Assembly (NCBI GenBank): GCA_002394465.1
Contig: DGTU01000004.1
Location: 1 to 9,099 of the forward strand
Direction of reading: 5' to 3'
Length of the DNA stretch: 9,099 bases
DNA from: Treponema sp. UBA4328
Lineage (GTDB): Bacteria; Spirochaetota; Spirochaetia; Treponematales; Treponemataceae
Shown: piece after piece, positions 1 to 5,193 of the stretch
Numbering within the stretch: the stretch's first letter is position 1
Layout: each line of letters starts with the position of its first letter
Program-made: the position numbers and the translations under genes
Notes under the pieces: model-generated
What the model was told of the DNA's origin: nothing
Database searches by the model: none
The model's input: only the letters and a program-made list of their open reading frames with translations

Positions 1-51
1 AGCGTTAGCCTCCGGAGCTGAAGGTTGCGTGTTCGATTCACGTATCTCTCA
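1..51 (+). tRNA. tRNA-Arg (anticodon CCG), 3' part only
   Basis: This is the 3' two thirds of a tRNA; the acceptor 5' strand and D-arm lie before the window. The anticodon stem pairs 5-9 (TTAGC) with 17-21 (GCTGA). The seven-base loop at 10-16 is CTCCGGA, giving anticodon CCG at 12-14, which reads the arginine codon CGG. A five-base variable loop (22-26) leads into a T-arm with stem 27-31/39-43 and a canonical TTCGATT loop at 32-38. The acceptor 3' strand is 44-50 and the discriminator is A51. CCA is not encoded, so it must be added by the nucleotidyltransferase. A factor-independent terminator follows at once. Isoacceptor identity is confident from the anticodon; the missing 5' part cannot be checked. 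Confidence 0.9.
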
Positions 52-53
52 AA

Positions 54-83
54 AAAAGGAACGGTCACTACCGTTCCTTTTTT
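54..83. terminator. Bidirectional intrinsic terminator between tRNA-Arg and the HEAT-repeat gene
   Basis: A perfect inverted repeat, AAAAGGAACGGT (54-65) and its complement (70-81), closes a four-base loop, CACT. On the plus strand a T run follows and ends the tRNA-Arg transcript. On the minus strand the A run at 51-57 becomes a T run, so the same hairpin can end the HEAT-repeat gene transcript arriving from 858. Confidence 0.9.
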
Positions 84-100
84 ATTTTAAGATTGCTGTC

Positions 101-128
101 GAACTTCGTTGCGAAGCAACGAATGTTC
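101..128. repeat. GAA-triloop hairpin just after the HEAT-repeat stop codon
   Basis: TTCGTTGC (105-112) and GCAACGAA (116-123) form a perfect 8-bp inverted repeat around GAA. GAAC (101-104) and GTTC (125-128) extend it with a one-base bulge at T124. The hairpin begins two bases after the minus-strand stop codon and is not followed directly by a T run, so it is not itself the terminator. It could be a 3' stabilising stem or one copy of a dispersed palindromic repeat. Its genomic copy number is unknown from this window. Confidence 0.6.
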
Positions 129-129
129 C

Positions 130-858
130 TTACTTTGAGTTAGACTTAGACTTGTTAGAGTTAGATCCCTGAAGTTTTTTGAGAAGTTCGAGTGCGCGTG
201 TCCTTACAGGAGTTACGTAGTGATAGTTTGCAGCGATTGCGCTTACTGTCTGAATCATTGAACTTTTGTTTTCAACTGTGTCAGCAAGTTTTTCGTATGC
301 AATAAGAACTTCAAGTGCAAGTGAACTTGTAGGGTTGAGGACTGAATTCTTTCTCTGTGCCCATGCAATTGTTTCTGATACGTCGTCATTGTCGTTGATT
401 CCGACCTCTCCGAGGGCGCGGATTGCAGCAGTGATTACCATAGGTTCATTGTCTGCAAGTGCAATCTTTACGAGAGACTGCTTTGATTCTTCTGTTTTAA
501 CCTGGCCGAGAAGGTCACATGCCTTTGCCCTGATGTCAGGATAGTTGTTTACAAGACGGTTGTTTTTGCGTGCCTGTGTGTTTACGCCTTCACCTGCAAG
601 TGAATCAAGAGCCTTGATCATGTCAGGTGTTGTCCTTCCGCCGTTAACGGCATCTTCAAGATACTGAAGTGCAACCATTTTATTGTCACGTTCATCTGAA
701 GCAGCGAGTTCTGTAATTACTACGTCCTCGACTGTACTGAGATATGTGTCTTCTACGTTTTTCTCTTCTTTGCTGGCTGAAGATGATGACTGCGCGAATG
801 CACTGAACGAAAGAAGTGATACACATGCTGTCAAAGCTGCAATTTTAAAAGCTTTCAT
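130..858 (-). CDS. Secreted HEAT-repeat-like protein
   Basis: A 242-residue protein with a clear Sec signal peptide: Lys at 2 and 5, a hydrophobic core at about 6-20, and an AFA|Q signal peptidase I site after Ala22. The mature start is rich in Ser and charged residues (23-35). From about 40 to 230 it is almost all helix, with paired amphipathic helices resembling HEAT/PBS-lyase repeats, clearest at 105-155 (DIRAKACDLLGQV, then MVITAAIRALGEV). The C-terminus is a Ser/Asn/Lys tail (231-242). HEAT solenoids are binding scaffolds, so a periplasmic protein-binding role is the best inference; no catalytic residues are apparent. The start is fixed by AGGAGG at 865-870, six bases before the ATG, and by the signal peptide. 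It follows the lipoprotein gene on the same strand but has its own promoter at 911-939. The precise function is unknown. Confidence 0.85.
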   Translation of the reverse strand: MKAFKIAALTACVSLLSFSAFAQSSSSASKEEKNVEDTYLSTVEDVVITELAASDERDNKMVALQYLEDAVNGGRTTPDMIKALDSLAGEGVNTQARKNNRLVNNYPDIRAKACDLLGQVKTEESKQSLVKIALADNEPMVITAAIRALGEVGINDNDDVSETIAWAQRKNSVLNPTSSLALEVLIAYEKLADTVENKSSMIQTVSAIAANYHYVTPVRTRALELLKKLQGSNSNKSKSNSK

Positions 859-910
859 TAAAATCCTCCTCGTGGATTACTTTTATAAAATCGGCAAGAA
901 TTAATACATC

Positions 911-939
911 ATTATAAATATTAACTGCCAAAAAATCAA
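911..939 (-). promoter_or_regulatory. Sigma-70-type promoter of the HEAT-repeat gene
   Basis: Read on the minus strand, TTGATT (934-939) and a perfect TATAAT (911-916) are separated by exactly 17 bp (917-933). The predicted start is near 904, giving a leader of about 45 nt that carries the strong Shine-Dalgarno at 865-870. Confidence 0.75.
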
Positions 940-976
940 ATGTCAGGATGCACCTTTTTATCTGATTTTTTTACGG

Positions 977-1540
977 CTAGTTTTCAATCGGCGGAAGATG
1001 AAGCATCCATTTGCCGTCTTTTTTATTAAAATGATAGTAAATTATATCCTGTTCTGACTGAAACTGAACCGCCTTTACGTACTCAGGCGTAACATAGCGG
1101 ATTTCAGGAACTTCACGTCCTGCCCTTGAAGGTACGAATACAAACTTGAAGTAGTCCTCAAGAGTCCTGAGCTGAAGTCCTTTTTTTGGAAGCTTGCCCT
1201 GTGCTTTCTTAAGGTTTACCGGTTTCTGCCAGTATTCTACTGAATCAGGATCGATGTATTTAAGCCAGCTTTGGTAATCAAACTGCTTCATTACGACATC
1301 AAGTTCTTTAATTATCTGCTGGATTGCATTCTTGTCTTCAGTGAAGGCGTCTTTTGTAATTGCAATGTCACCGATGGAACGGTTGTATTCAAGGTCTTCT
1401 CCTGACGGCTCCGGGGTTTCCTGTACGGCCGGTTGTTCCGGATCAGGCGGTGGAGTTACGTTATCCGTAGATCCGCAGGAAACTGCCATGAAAGCAGCTG
1501 AGAGGCTTAATAAAGATGTTCTCAATAAATTCTTTTTCAT
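977..1540 (-). CDS. Predicted lipoprotein with Pro-rich linker
   Basis: A 187-residue protein with a lipoprotein signal peptide: Lys2-Lys3, a hydrophobic core at about 9-20, and a lipobox AVSC with the lipidated cysteine at 22 followed by Gly. Residues 29-47 are a Pro/Glu-rich linker that would hold the domain away from the membrane. The folded part (about 66-187) starts with a long helix (70-92) leading to WLKYID and ends in a strand-rich segment with YYHFNKKDGKWMLHL near the C-terminus. This resembles NTF2-like folds but is only a shape-based guess. I do not recognise the family. No Shine-Dalgarno precedes the ATG; a promoter at 1548-1576 places transcription start at the ATG itself. The gene diverges from coaD across 54 bp. 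Confidence 0.85.
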   Translation of the reverse strand: MKKNLLRTSLLSLSAAFMAVSCGSTDNVTPPPDPEQPAVQETPEPSGEDLEYNRSIGDIAITKDAFTEDKNAIQQIIKELDVVMKQFDYQSWLKYIDPDSVEYWQKPVNLKKAQGKLPKKGLQLRTLEDYFKFVFVPSRAGREVPEIRYVTPEYVKAVQFQSEQDIIYYHFNKKDGKWMLHLPPIEN

Positions 1541-1547
1541 AATAAAA

Positions 1548-1576
1548 AATATACATCACTTGAGATAATCAGTCAA
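1548..1576 (-). promoter_or_regulatory. Promoter of the lipoprotein gene (predicted leaderless)
   Basis: On the minus strand, TTGACT (1571-1576), a 17-bp spacer and TATATT (1548-1553) form a near-consensus promoter. Only seven bases (1541-1547) lie between the -10 box and the start codon at 1538-1540, so +1 should fall at or next to the A of the ATG. No ribosome-binding site is present in that gap. Confidence 0.65.
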
Positions 1577-1588
1577 ACCGATTATATT
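1560..1588 (+). promoter_or_regulatory. Promoter of coaD (predicted leaderless)
   Basis: TTGAGA (1560-1565), a 17-bp spacer and TATATT (1583-1588) are followed by only six bases before the coaD ATG at 1595. The -35 box lies inside the spacer of the opposing lipoprotein promoter, and that promoter's -35 lies inside this spacer. One polymerase should therefore exclude the other. No Shine-Dalgarno is visible. Confidence 0.6.
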
Positions 1589-1594
1589 CATTAC

Positions 1595-2098
1595 ATGACA
1601 AAAGCAGTTTTTGCGGGAACTTTTGACCCTCCGACTTACGGGCACATGAATGTTATTGAGCGTGCGTCCAGGCTTTTTGATGAGCTTGATGTCGTAATCG
1701 CATATAATCCGAACAAGGCATCTCTGTTTACAGTTGAAGAAAGGCTTGCATTCCTGAGGGAACTGACAGCCGGATATAAGAACGTAACTGTTCATCAGTG
1801 GGATAAGCTTATCGTTAAATATGCAGAACAGAATAACGCCAGCGTAATGATCCGCGGCATCAGGAATACAAATGATTTTGCATATGAGTTTGACCCTTCG
1901 CTTATGAACCATAATCTTGATCCGAAGATTGAAACGCTTTTCATTCCGACTGAACCGAAATACGTAATCGTGCGTTCAAGTTCAATCAAGGAACTGGCTG
2001 AATTCGGCGGAGATATTTCAGGAATGGTTCCGCCTGTAGTTGAAAAGGCAATAAAAGAGAAGTACAAAAACTTGACAAACGAAACTATTTCATTATAA
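1595..2098 (+). CDS. coaD: Phosphopantetheine adenylyltransferase (CoaD)
   Basis: A cytosolic enzyme of CoA synthesis that transfers AMP from ATP to 4'-phosphopantetheine, giving dephospho-CoA and pyrophosphate. The 167 residues match the usual family length of about 160. The N-terminus has the nucleotidyltransferase signature AGTFDPPTYGH (7-17), with Thr9 and with Gly16-His17 as the T/HxGH motif. The family's RGIRNTNDFAYE stretch is at 87-98, and the RSSSIKELA segment at 127-135 corresponds to the ISSS nucleotide-binding motif. The start is supported by the family N-terminus, which begins a few residues before GTFDP, despite the lack of a ribosome-binding site. It diverges from the lipoprotein gene. 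The rpmF promoter begins five bases after its stop, so coaD may be transcribed alone or read through into rpmF. Confidence 0.96.
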   Translation: MTKAVFAGTFDPPTYGHMNVIERASRLFDELDVVIAYNPNKASLFTVEERLAFLRELTAGYKNVTVHQWDKLIVKYAEQNNASVMIRGIRNTNDFAYEFDPSLMNHNLDPKIETLFIPTEPKYVIVRSSSIKELAEFGGDISGMVPPVVEKAIKEKYKNLTNETISL

Positions 2099-2102
2099 AA
2101 CA

Positions 2103-2130
2103 TTGACATTCGGGTTTAAATTGTTATATT
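2103..2130 (+). promoter_or_regulatory. Promoter of rpmF-acpP
   Basis: A consensus -35, TTGACA (2103-2108), is followed after 16 bp by TATATT (2125-2130); TATTAT at 2127-2132 with 18 bp spacing is an alternative. The predicted leader of about 37 nt carries GAGG at 2162-2165, eight bases before the rpmF ATG. A strong promoter suits a ribosomal protein and acyl carrier protein. Confidence 0.75.
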
Positions 2131-2173
2131 ATAAACTCCGTTATTCATTTATATTTATAGTGAGGTTTATGAA

Positions 2174-2362
2174 ATGGCAGTACCTAGAGCGAAAACATCT
2201 AAAGCTGTTACTCGCAGACGCCGTGGTGTGAATATGCATCTTGAAGCTCCTCAGTTGGTTGCTTGCAATAACTGTGGAAACCTTGTTATGCAGCATCACG
2301 TATGTCCAAAATGCGGTTTTTACCGTGGACGTCAGGTAATTAGACCTGAAAGCAATGCTTAA
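2174..2362 (+). CDS. rpmF: 50S ribosomal protein L32
   Basis: A 62-residue basic protein of the large ribosomal subunit. It begins AVPRAKTSK after the Met, the hallmark of bacterial L32, followed by an Arg cluster (14-17) that contacts rRNA. Four cysteines in two CxxC pairs (Cys31/34 and Cys44/47) form the zinc-binding version of the protein, so this is a Cys-containing (C+) L32 rather than the zinc-independent paralogue. The start has GAGG eight bases upstream. It is followed 40 bp later by acpP, a pairing seen in many bacteria where rpmF leads the fatty-acid synthesis cluster; here plsX and the fab genes are not adjacent. Confidence 0.97.
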   Translation: MAVPRAKTSKAVTRRRRGVNMHLEAPQLVACNNCGNLVMQHHVCPKCGFYRGRQVIRPESNA

Positions 2363-2402
2363 TTCTACTGACAAAAAAAATTGTTAGAAAGGGAGATTAA
2401 CT

Positions 2403-2642
2403 ATGGACGAATTGTTCAACAAAATCCAGAAACTCATCGCTGAAAAACTGGAAATGGATGAGAGCAAAATCACTATGGATGCTTCTTTCCGTGGTGACCT
2501 CGGAGCAGACAGCCTTGATACATACGAGCTTGTTTATGCTATTGAGGAAGAATTGGGAGTTACAATTCCTGATGAAAAAGCAAATGAATTCGAAACAGTA
2601 AAAGATGCTTACGATTTCATCAAAGCAGAACAGAGCAAATAA
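2403..2642 (+). CDS. acpP: Acyl carrier protein
   Basis: The cytosolic carrier of growing acyl chains in type II fatty acid synthesis. The 79 acidic residues are the standard length. The invariant GADSLD motif is at 34-39, with Ser37 as the attachment site for 4'-phosphopantetheine, transferred from CoA by holo-ACP synthase. The first and second helices (about 3-15 and 36-51) and the DEKANEF segment (57-63) are typical. AAGGGAG at 2389-2395, seven bases before the ATG, is a strong ribosome-binding site. It is cotranscribed with rpmF and followed by a strong terminator before rnc, so acpP probably closes the main transcript. Confidence 0.97.
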   Translation: MDELFNKIQKLIAEKLEMDESKITMDASFRGDLGADSLDTYELVYAIEEELGVTIPDEKANEFETVKDAYDFIKAEQSK

Positions 2643-2682
2643 ATTAAACTCTGCTGATTACTGATTCAATTTTACTTTTTGC

Positions 2683-2720
2683 ATAACACAGGCTGCAGTG
2701 CGGTCTGTGTTATTTTTTTT
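2683..2720 (+). terminator. Intrinsic terminator between acpP and rnc
   Basis: ATAACACAG (2683-2691) pairs perfectly with CTGTGTTAT (2705-2713). The inner bases can extend this to about 14 bp (2692-2696 with 2700-2704, two of them G·U) around a three-base loop. A run of seven T (2714-2720) follows. It lies only 20 bp before the rnc start codon. Confidence 0.9.
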
Positions 2721-2740
2721 ACTGCACATGGAGAATAAAA

Positions 2741-3472
2741 ATGTTCTTTCAGAAAAAAAAGCTTTCTGCACAGCGCCTGAGGGATCTTGTTTCTTTTTCA
2801 AAAAATCTCGGCATCAAATTCCGGCAGCCGGAACTGCTTGACCTCGCATTTCATCACCGTTCTTCTTCAAATGAATCGCCGGAAAATCTTCATGTAAACA
2901 ATGAACGCCTGGAGTTCCTCGGGGACAGTGTTCTTGGAATGGCTACGGCAACGTTTCTCTATGAAGACATGAAAGACAATCAGGAAGGGGACCTTGCAAG
3001 GATCAAAAGCATGGTTGTCAGCGAAAAGTCCCTTGCACCGATTGCCCGGACAATAGGAATCGACAGGATGCTCATACTCGGAAAAGGCGAGGAAATGAGC
3101 GGCGGAAGAAACAAGGACGCAATCCTTGCAGACTGCGTTGAAGCGGTTATAGGGGCATATTACCTTGACTCCGGATATGAATGTGCAGAAAAACTCGTAC
3201 TTGAACTCATAGTTCCTGAGATACGGAAGGTTCAGGAGGACAGGGGACAGAAGGATTACAAGACTCTTCTCCAGGAAATGTACCAGAAAAAATACAAGAT
3301 GTGCCCGGTCTACGAACTCGTAGATAAAACAGGCCCGGATCATGACCGCACTTTCTGGGTAGTAGTAAAGCTCGGTGACAGAAAGTTCGGCCCTGCAAAA
3401 GGAAAAAACAAAAAAAGCGCCGAGCAGACCGCAGCTCAGATGGCATATGATTCATTAAAAAAAGAAGAATAA
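2741..3472 (+). CDS. rnc: Ribonuclease III
   Basis: A double-strand-specific endoribonuclease that processes rRNA precursors and structured mRNAs. The 243 residues hold an N-terminal RNase III domain (about 15-160) and a C-terminal dsRNA-binding domain (about 172-241). The signature NERLEFLGDS is at 54-63. By alignment with the E. coli enzyme the acidic catalytic set is present: Glu55, Glu58, Asp62, Glu82, Asp131 and Glu134. The dsRBD ends in the expected KKSAEQTAAQMAYDSL helix. GGAG at 2730-2733, seven bases upstream, sets the start. No promoter is visible between the acpP terminator and the gene, so expression probably depends on read-through. A tRNA-Gly gene with its own promoter follows. 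Confidence 0.96.
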   Translation: MFFQKKKLSAQRLRDLVSFSKNLGIKFRQPELLDLAFHHRSSSNESPENLHVNNERLEFLGDSVLGMATATFLYEDMKDNQEGDLARIKSMVVSEKSLAPIARTIGIDRMLILGKGEEMSGGRNKDAILADCVEAVIGAYYLDSGYECAEKLVLELIVPEIRKVQEDRGQKDYKTLLQEMYQKKYKMCPVYELVDKTGPDHDRTFWVVVKLGDRKFGPAKGKNKKSAEQTAAQMAYDSLKKEE

Positions 3473-3498
3473 TTTTTTAAAAATTAACGTCTAAGTAA

Positions 3499-3527
3499 TT
3501 GACATTTTTTCATGAATTATATAACAT
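3499..3527 (+). promoter_or_regulatory. Promoter of tRNA-Gly
   Basis: TTGACA (3499-3504), a 17-bp spacer and TAACAT (3522-3527) place the start near 3534, a few bases before the mature tRNA 5' end at 3540. The -35 is consensus and the -10 is weak. Confidence 0.65.
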
Positions 3528-3539
3528 ATATTCAGTTTT

Positions 3540-3612
3540 GCGGCAGTCATATAACGGCTCATTATCTCAGCCTTCCAAGCTGATGACGAGGGTTCGACTC
3601 CCTTCTGCCGCT
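3540..3612 (+). tRNA. tRNA-Gly (anticodon TCC)
   Basis: A complete cloverleaf. The acceptor stem pairs 3540-3546 (GCGGCAG) with 3605-3611 (CTGCCGC), all seven pairs Watson-Crick. The anticodon stem TCAGC/GCTGA (3567-3571/3579-3583) encloses CTTCCAA, giving anticodon TCC at 3574-3576, which reads GGA. The T-arm at 3588-3604 has loop TTCGACT. The short D-stem keeps the U13·U22 mismatch also seen in E. coli tRNA-Gly(UCC), with A10-U25 in place of G10-C25. Discriminator T3612 is expected for glycine. CCA is not encoded. Confidence 0.96.
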
Positions 3613-3617
3613 TAGTT

Positions 3618-3649
3618 AAAAGGTTCATCGTGAGATGAACCTTTTTTTT
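3618..3649 (+). terminator. Intrinsic terminator of tRNA-Gly
   Basis: AAAAGGTTCATC (3618-3629) and its exact complement enclose a four-base GTGA loop and run into an eight-T tract (3642-3649). The design, with AAAAGG and CCTTTT flanks, matches the tRNA-Arg terminator at 54-83. Confidence 0.93.
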
Positions 3650-3680
3650 ATTTAAATGACTTTTATACAATGAATTGTGG

Positions 3681-3810
3681 AGTCGATGCCCATGCGCCGA
3701 AGGCGCAGAGTTAATAATTTCTGCTTACGCAAACGGCAGAATTGCCGTAACGCGGAGTGAGCGCCGACCAGGGGGAAGAAGAGGCTGCATGGATGCAGCC
3801 GGAAGCGAAC
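3681..3810. repeat. Hairpin-rich intergenic element upstream of the M18 aminopeptidase gene
   Basis: This GC-rich island in an otherwise AT-rich gap holds three perfect inverted repeats: TGCGCC/GGCGCA around GAA (3693-3707), ACGGCA/TGCCGT around GAAT (3733-3748), and GGCTGCAT/ATGCAGCC around GG (3783-3800). GCGCCGA occurs twice as a direct repeat (3694-3700 and 3761-3767). None of the hairpins is followed by a T run, so they are not terminators. The element looks like a dispersed palindromic repeat or a structured small RNA, but its copy number cannot be judged here. Apart from this and the aminopeptidase promoter I see nothing in the 261-bp gap (3613-3873) after the tRNA-Gly terminator. Confidence 0.5.
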
Positions 3811-3845
3811 AAAGAAAGCATGACGATGAAATTGTTATGATATTC

Positions 3846-3854
3846 TGATATAAT
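3846..3854 (+). promoter_or_regulatory. Extended -10 promoter of the aminopeptidase gene
   Basis: TGATATAAT (3846-3854) is a perfect TATAAT preceded by the TGn extension. The hexamer 17 bp upstream (ATGAAA, 3826-3831) is a poor -35, as extended -10 promoters allow. The start would be near 3861, with a short leader carrying a weak GGGA at 3863-3866, seven bases before the ATG. Confidence 0.6.
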
Positions 3855-3873
3855 AAGTGAACGGGAATAAAAA

Positions 3874-5175
3874 ATGAATGATTCAAATGCCAGAAAACTG
3901 CTTGAGTTTATCGCTGAGACACCGACCTGCTTCCATGCGGTTAAAAATCTTTCTGAAATGCTTAAGGCTTGTGGTTTTAAGCAGCTTAATGAAAACGAAA
4001 AATGGAAGCTTTCAGCCGGAGGAAAATATTTTGTAACGAGAAACGGTTCTTCGGTTATTTCTTTCTGCATTCCGGAGGGTGAATGGAAAGGCTTTTCGAT
4101 TGCTGCTTCACACGGGGATTCTCCGTGCTTTAAGTTAAAGGACGGAGGTTCCGTTCAGAGTAGTTCACCTGTGCGCCTTAACGTTGAAAAATACGGCGGT
4201 GCCGTGCTTAATTCGTGGTTTGACAGGCCGCTGGGGCTTGCCGGGCGCGTGATTGCCGTTTCATCTGAAAACGGGGAAGTCAAAACCCGTGAGATAACCG
4301 TAGATTTTGAAAAAGACCTGTTCGTGATTCCATCCCTTGCACCTCACCTTAAAAAGGATTCTGAGTCAAAAGCTTCGCCTGACATTCAGATGGAAATGCT
4401 TCCTTTTGCAGGCTATGATACGGAGTTTGATGTTATTTCGCTTCTTGCAGAAAAGACAGGGGTTAAACCGGAAGAGATCGGTTCCTTTGACCTTTTTATA
4501 TATAACCGTGATTCAGGACGTTTCTGGGGACAGGATGATGAGTTTATCGTAAGTCCGCGTCTTGATGACCTTGAATGTGTATTCGGAACTTTTGAAGGAT
4601 TTATTTCTGCCTGTGAATCAGAACGGAAAAACGAAAATATCCTCGTACACTGCGTTTTTGATAACGAAGAGGTTGGCAGCAGGACAAGGCAGGGGGCTGA
4701 TTCAACCTTCCTTCAGGATGTACTGAAGCGCATCTGCCTCTGTGAAAATGTGGATGAAGAAGGTTATTACATCCGCCTGTCGAAGAGCTTCCTTGTGAGC
4801 GCTGACAATGCACATGCCTTCCATCCGGGATATGCTTCATCCTATGACATTAATAACCGCCCTCAGGTAAACGCGGGGCCTGTAATCAAATATAATGCCG
4901 CTCAGAAATATACGACCGACGGTATAAGTGCATCGGTTTTCAAGAAAATCTGTCAGGATGCAGGGGTTCCGTTTCAGGTGTTTACAAATAATTCAGGAAT
5001 AGCAGGCGGTTCAACGCTCGGCAACATCAGTGCTGCAAAGGTTCCTGTAGTGAGCGTGGACATCGGTCTTGCACAGTGGGCAATGCATTCTTCAAATGAA
5101 AGTGCCGGAGCCAGGGATATAGACTATCTTATAAAGGCGATGAAGGAGTTCTATTCTTCATCAGTAAAAATTTAA
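3874..5175 (+). CDS. apeB: M18 family aminopeptidase (aspartyl aminopeptidase type)
   Basis: A cytosolic metallo-aminopeptidase that removes N-terminal residues, preferring acidic ones in characterised relatives. The 433 residues match the family length. Family motifs appear in order: SHGDSPCFKLK (79-89, with His80 and Asp82), PRLDDL (228-233), DNEEVGS (263-269, the Glu265-Glu266 pair), SADNAHAFHPGY (309-320), GGSTLGNI (378-385) and DIGLAQWAMHSSNE (396-409, with His405). His80, Asp231 or Asp232, Glu266, Asp311 and His405 are the probable binuclear zinc site and base, so the enzyme looks intact. GGGA seven bases upstream supports the start. The DUF2130 gene follows after 18 bp and is probably cotranscribed. 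The gene symbol follows common bacterial usage for this family; substrate preference is inferred. Confidence 0.94.
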   Translation: MNDSNARKLLEFIAETPTCFHAVKNLSEMLKACGFKQLNENEKWKLSAGGKYFVTRNGSSVISFCIPEGEWKGFSIAASHGDSPCFKLKDGGSVQSSSPVRLNVEKYGGAVLNSWFDRPLGLAGRVIAVSSENGEVKTREITVDFEKDLFVIPSLAPHLKKDSESKASPDIQMEMLPFAGYDTEFDVISLLAEKTGVKPEEIGSFDLFIYNRDSGRFWGQDDEFIVSPRLDDLECVFGTFEGFISACESERKNENILVHCVFDNEEVGSRTRQGADSTFLQDVLKRICLCENVDEEGYYIRLSKSFLVSADNAHAFHPGYASSYDINNRPQVNAGPVIKYNAAQKYTTDGISASVFKKICQDAGVPFQVFTNNSGIAGGSTLGNISAAKVPVVSVDIGLAQWAMHSSNESAGARDIDYLIKAMKEFYSSSVKI

Positions 5176-5193
5176 CAGACGGGGGAATGAATC

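Noticed and set aside
1..130. The tRNA-Arg 3' end as an integration site of a mobile element
   Set aside because: No integrase, no repeated tRNA 3' end and no foreign-looking genes follow; downstream are ordinary chromosomal genes.
930..972. AAAAAATCA (931-939) and TGATTTTTT (963-971) as a terminator after the lipoprotein gene
   Set aside because: The arms are nearly all A and T, the loop is over 20 nt and there is no GC stem. One arm also contains the -35 box of the HEAT-gene promoter. It may end transcription weakly, but I cannot support it.
1556..1912. A minus-strand open frame overlapping coaD and the divergent promoter region
   Set aside because: It is antisense to the CoaD signature region, and its end would run into the promoters of both real genes.
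3470..3486. An AT-only palindrome after the rnc stop codon as a terminator
   Set aside because: The stem has no G-C pairs, so it is unlikely to be stable enough.
3711..4070. A minus-strand open frame spanning the hairpin element and the start of the aminopeptidase gene
   Set aside because: It is antisense to the conserved N-terminus of the M18 enzyme and has no recognisable motif or clear ribosome-binding site.
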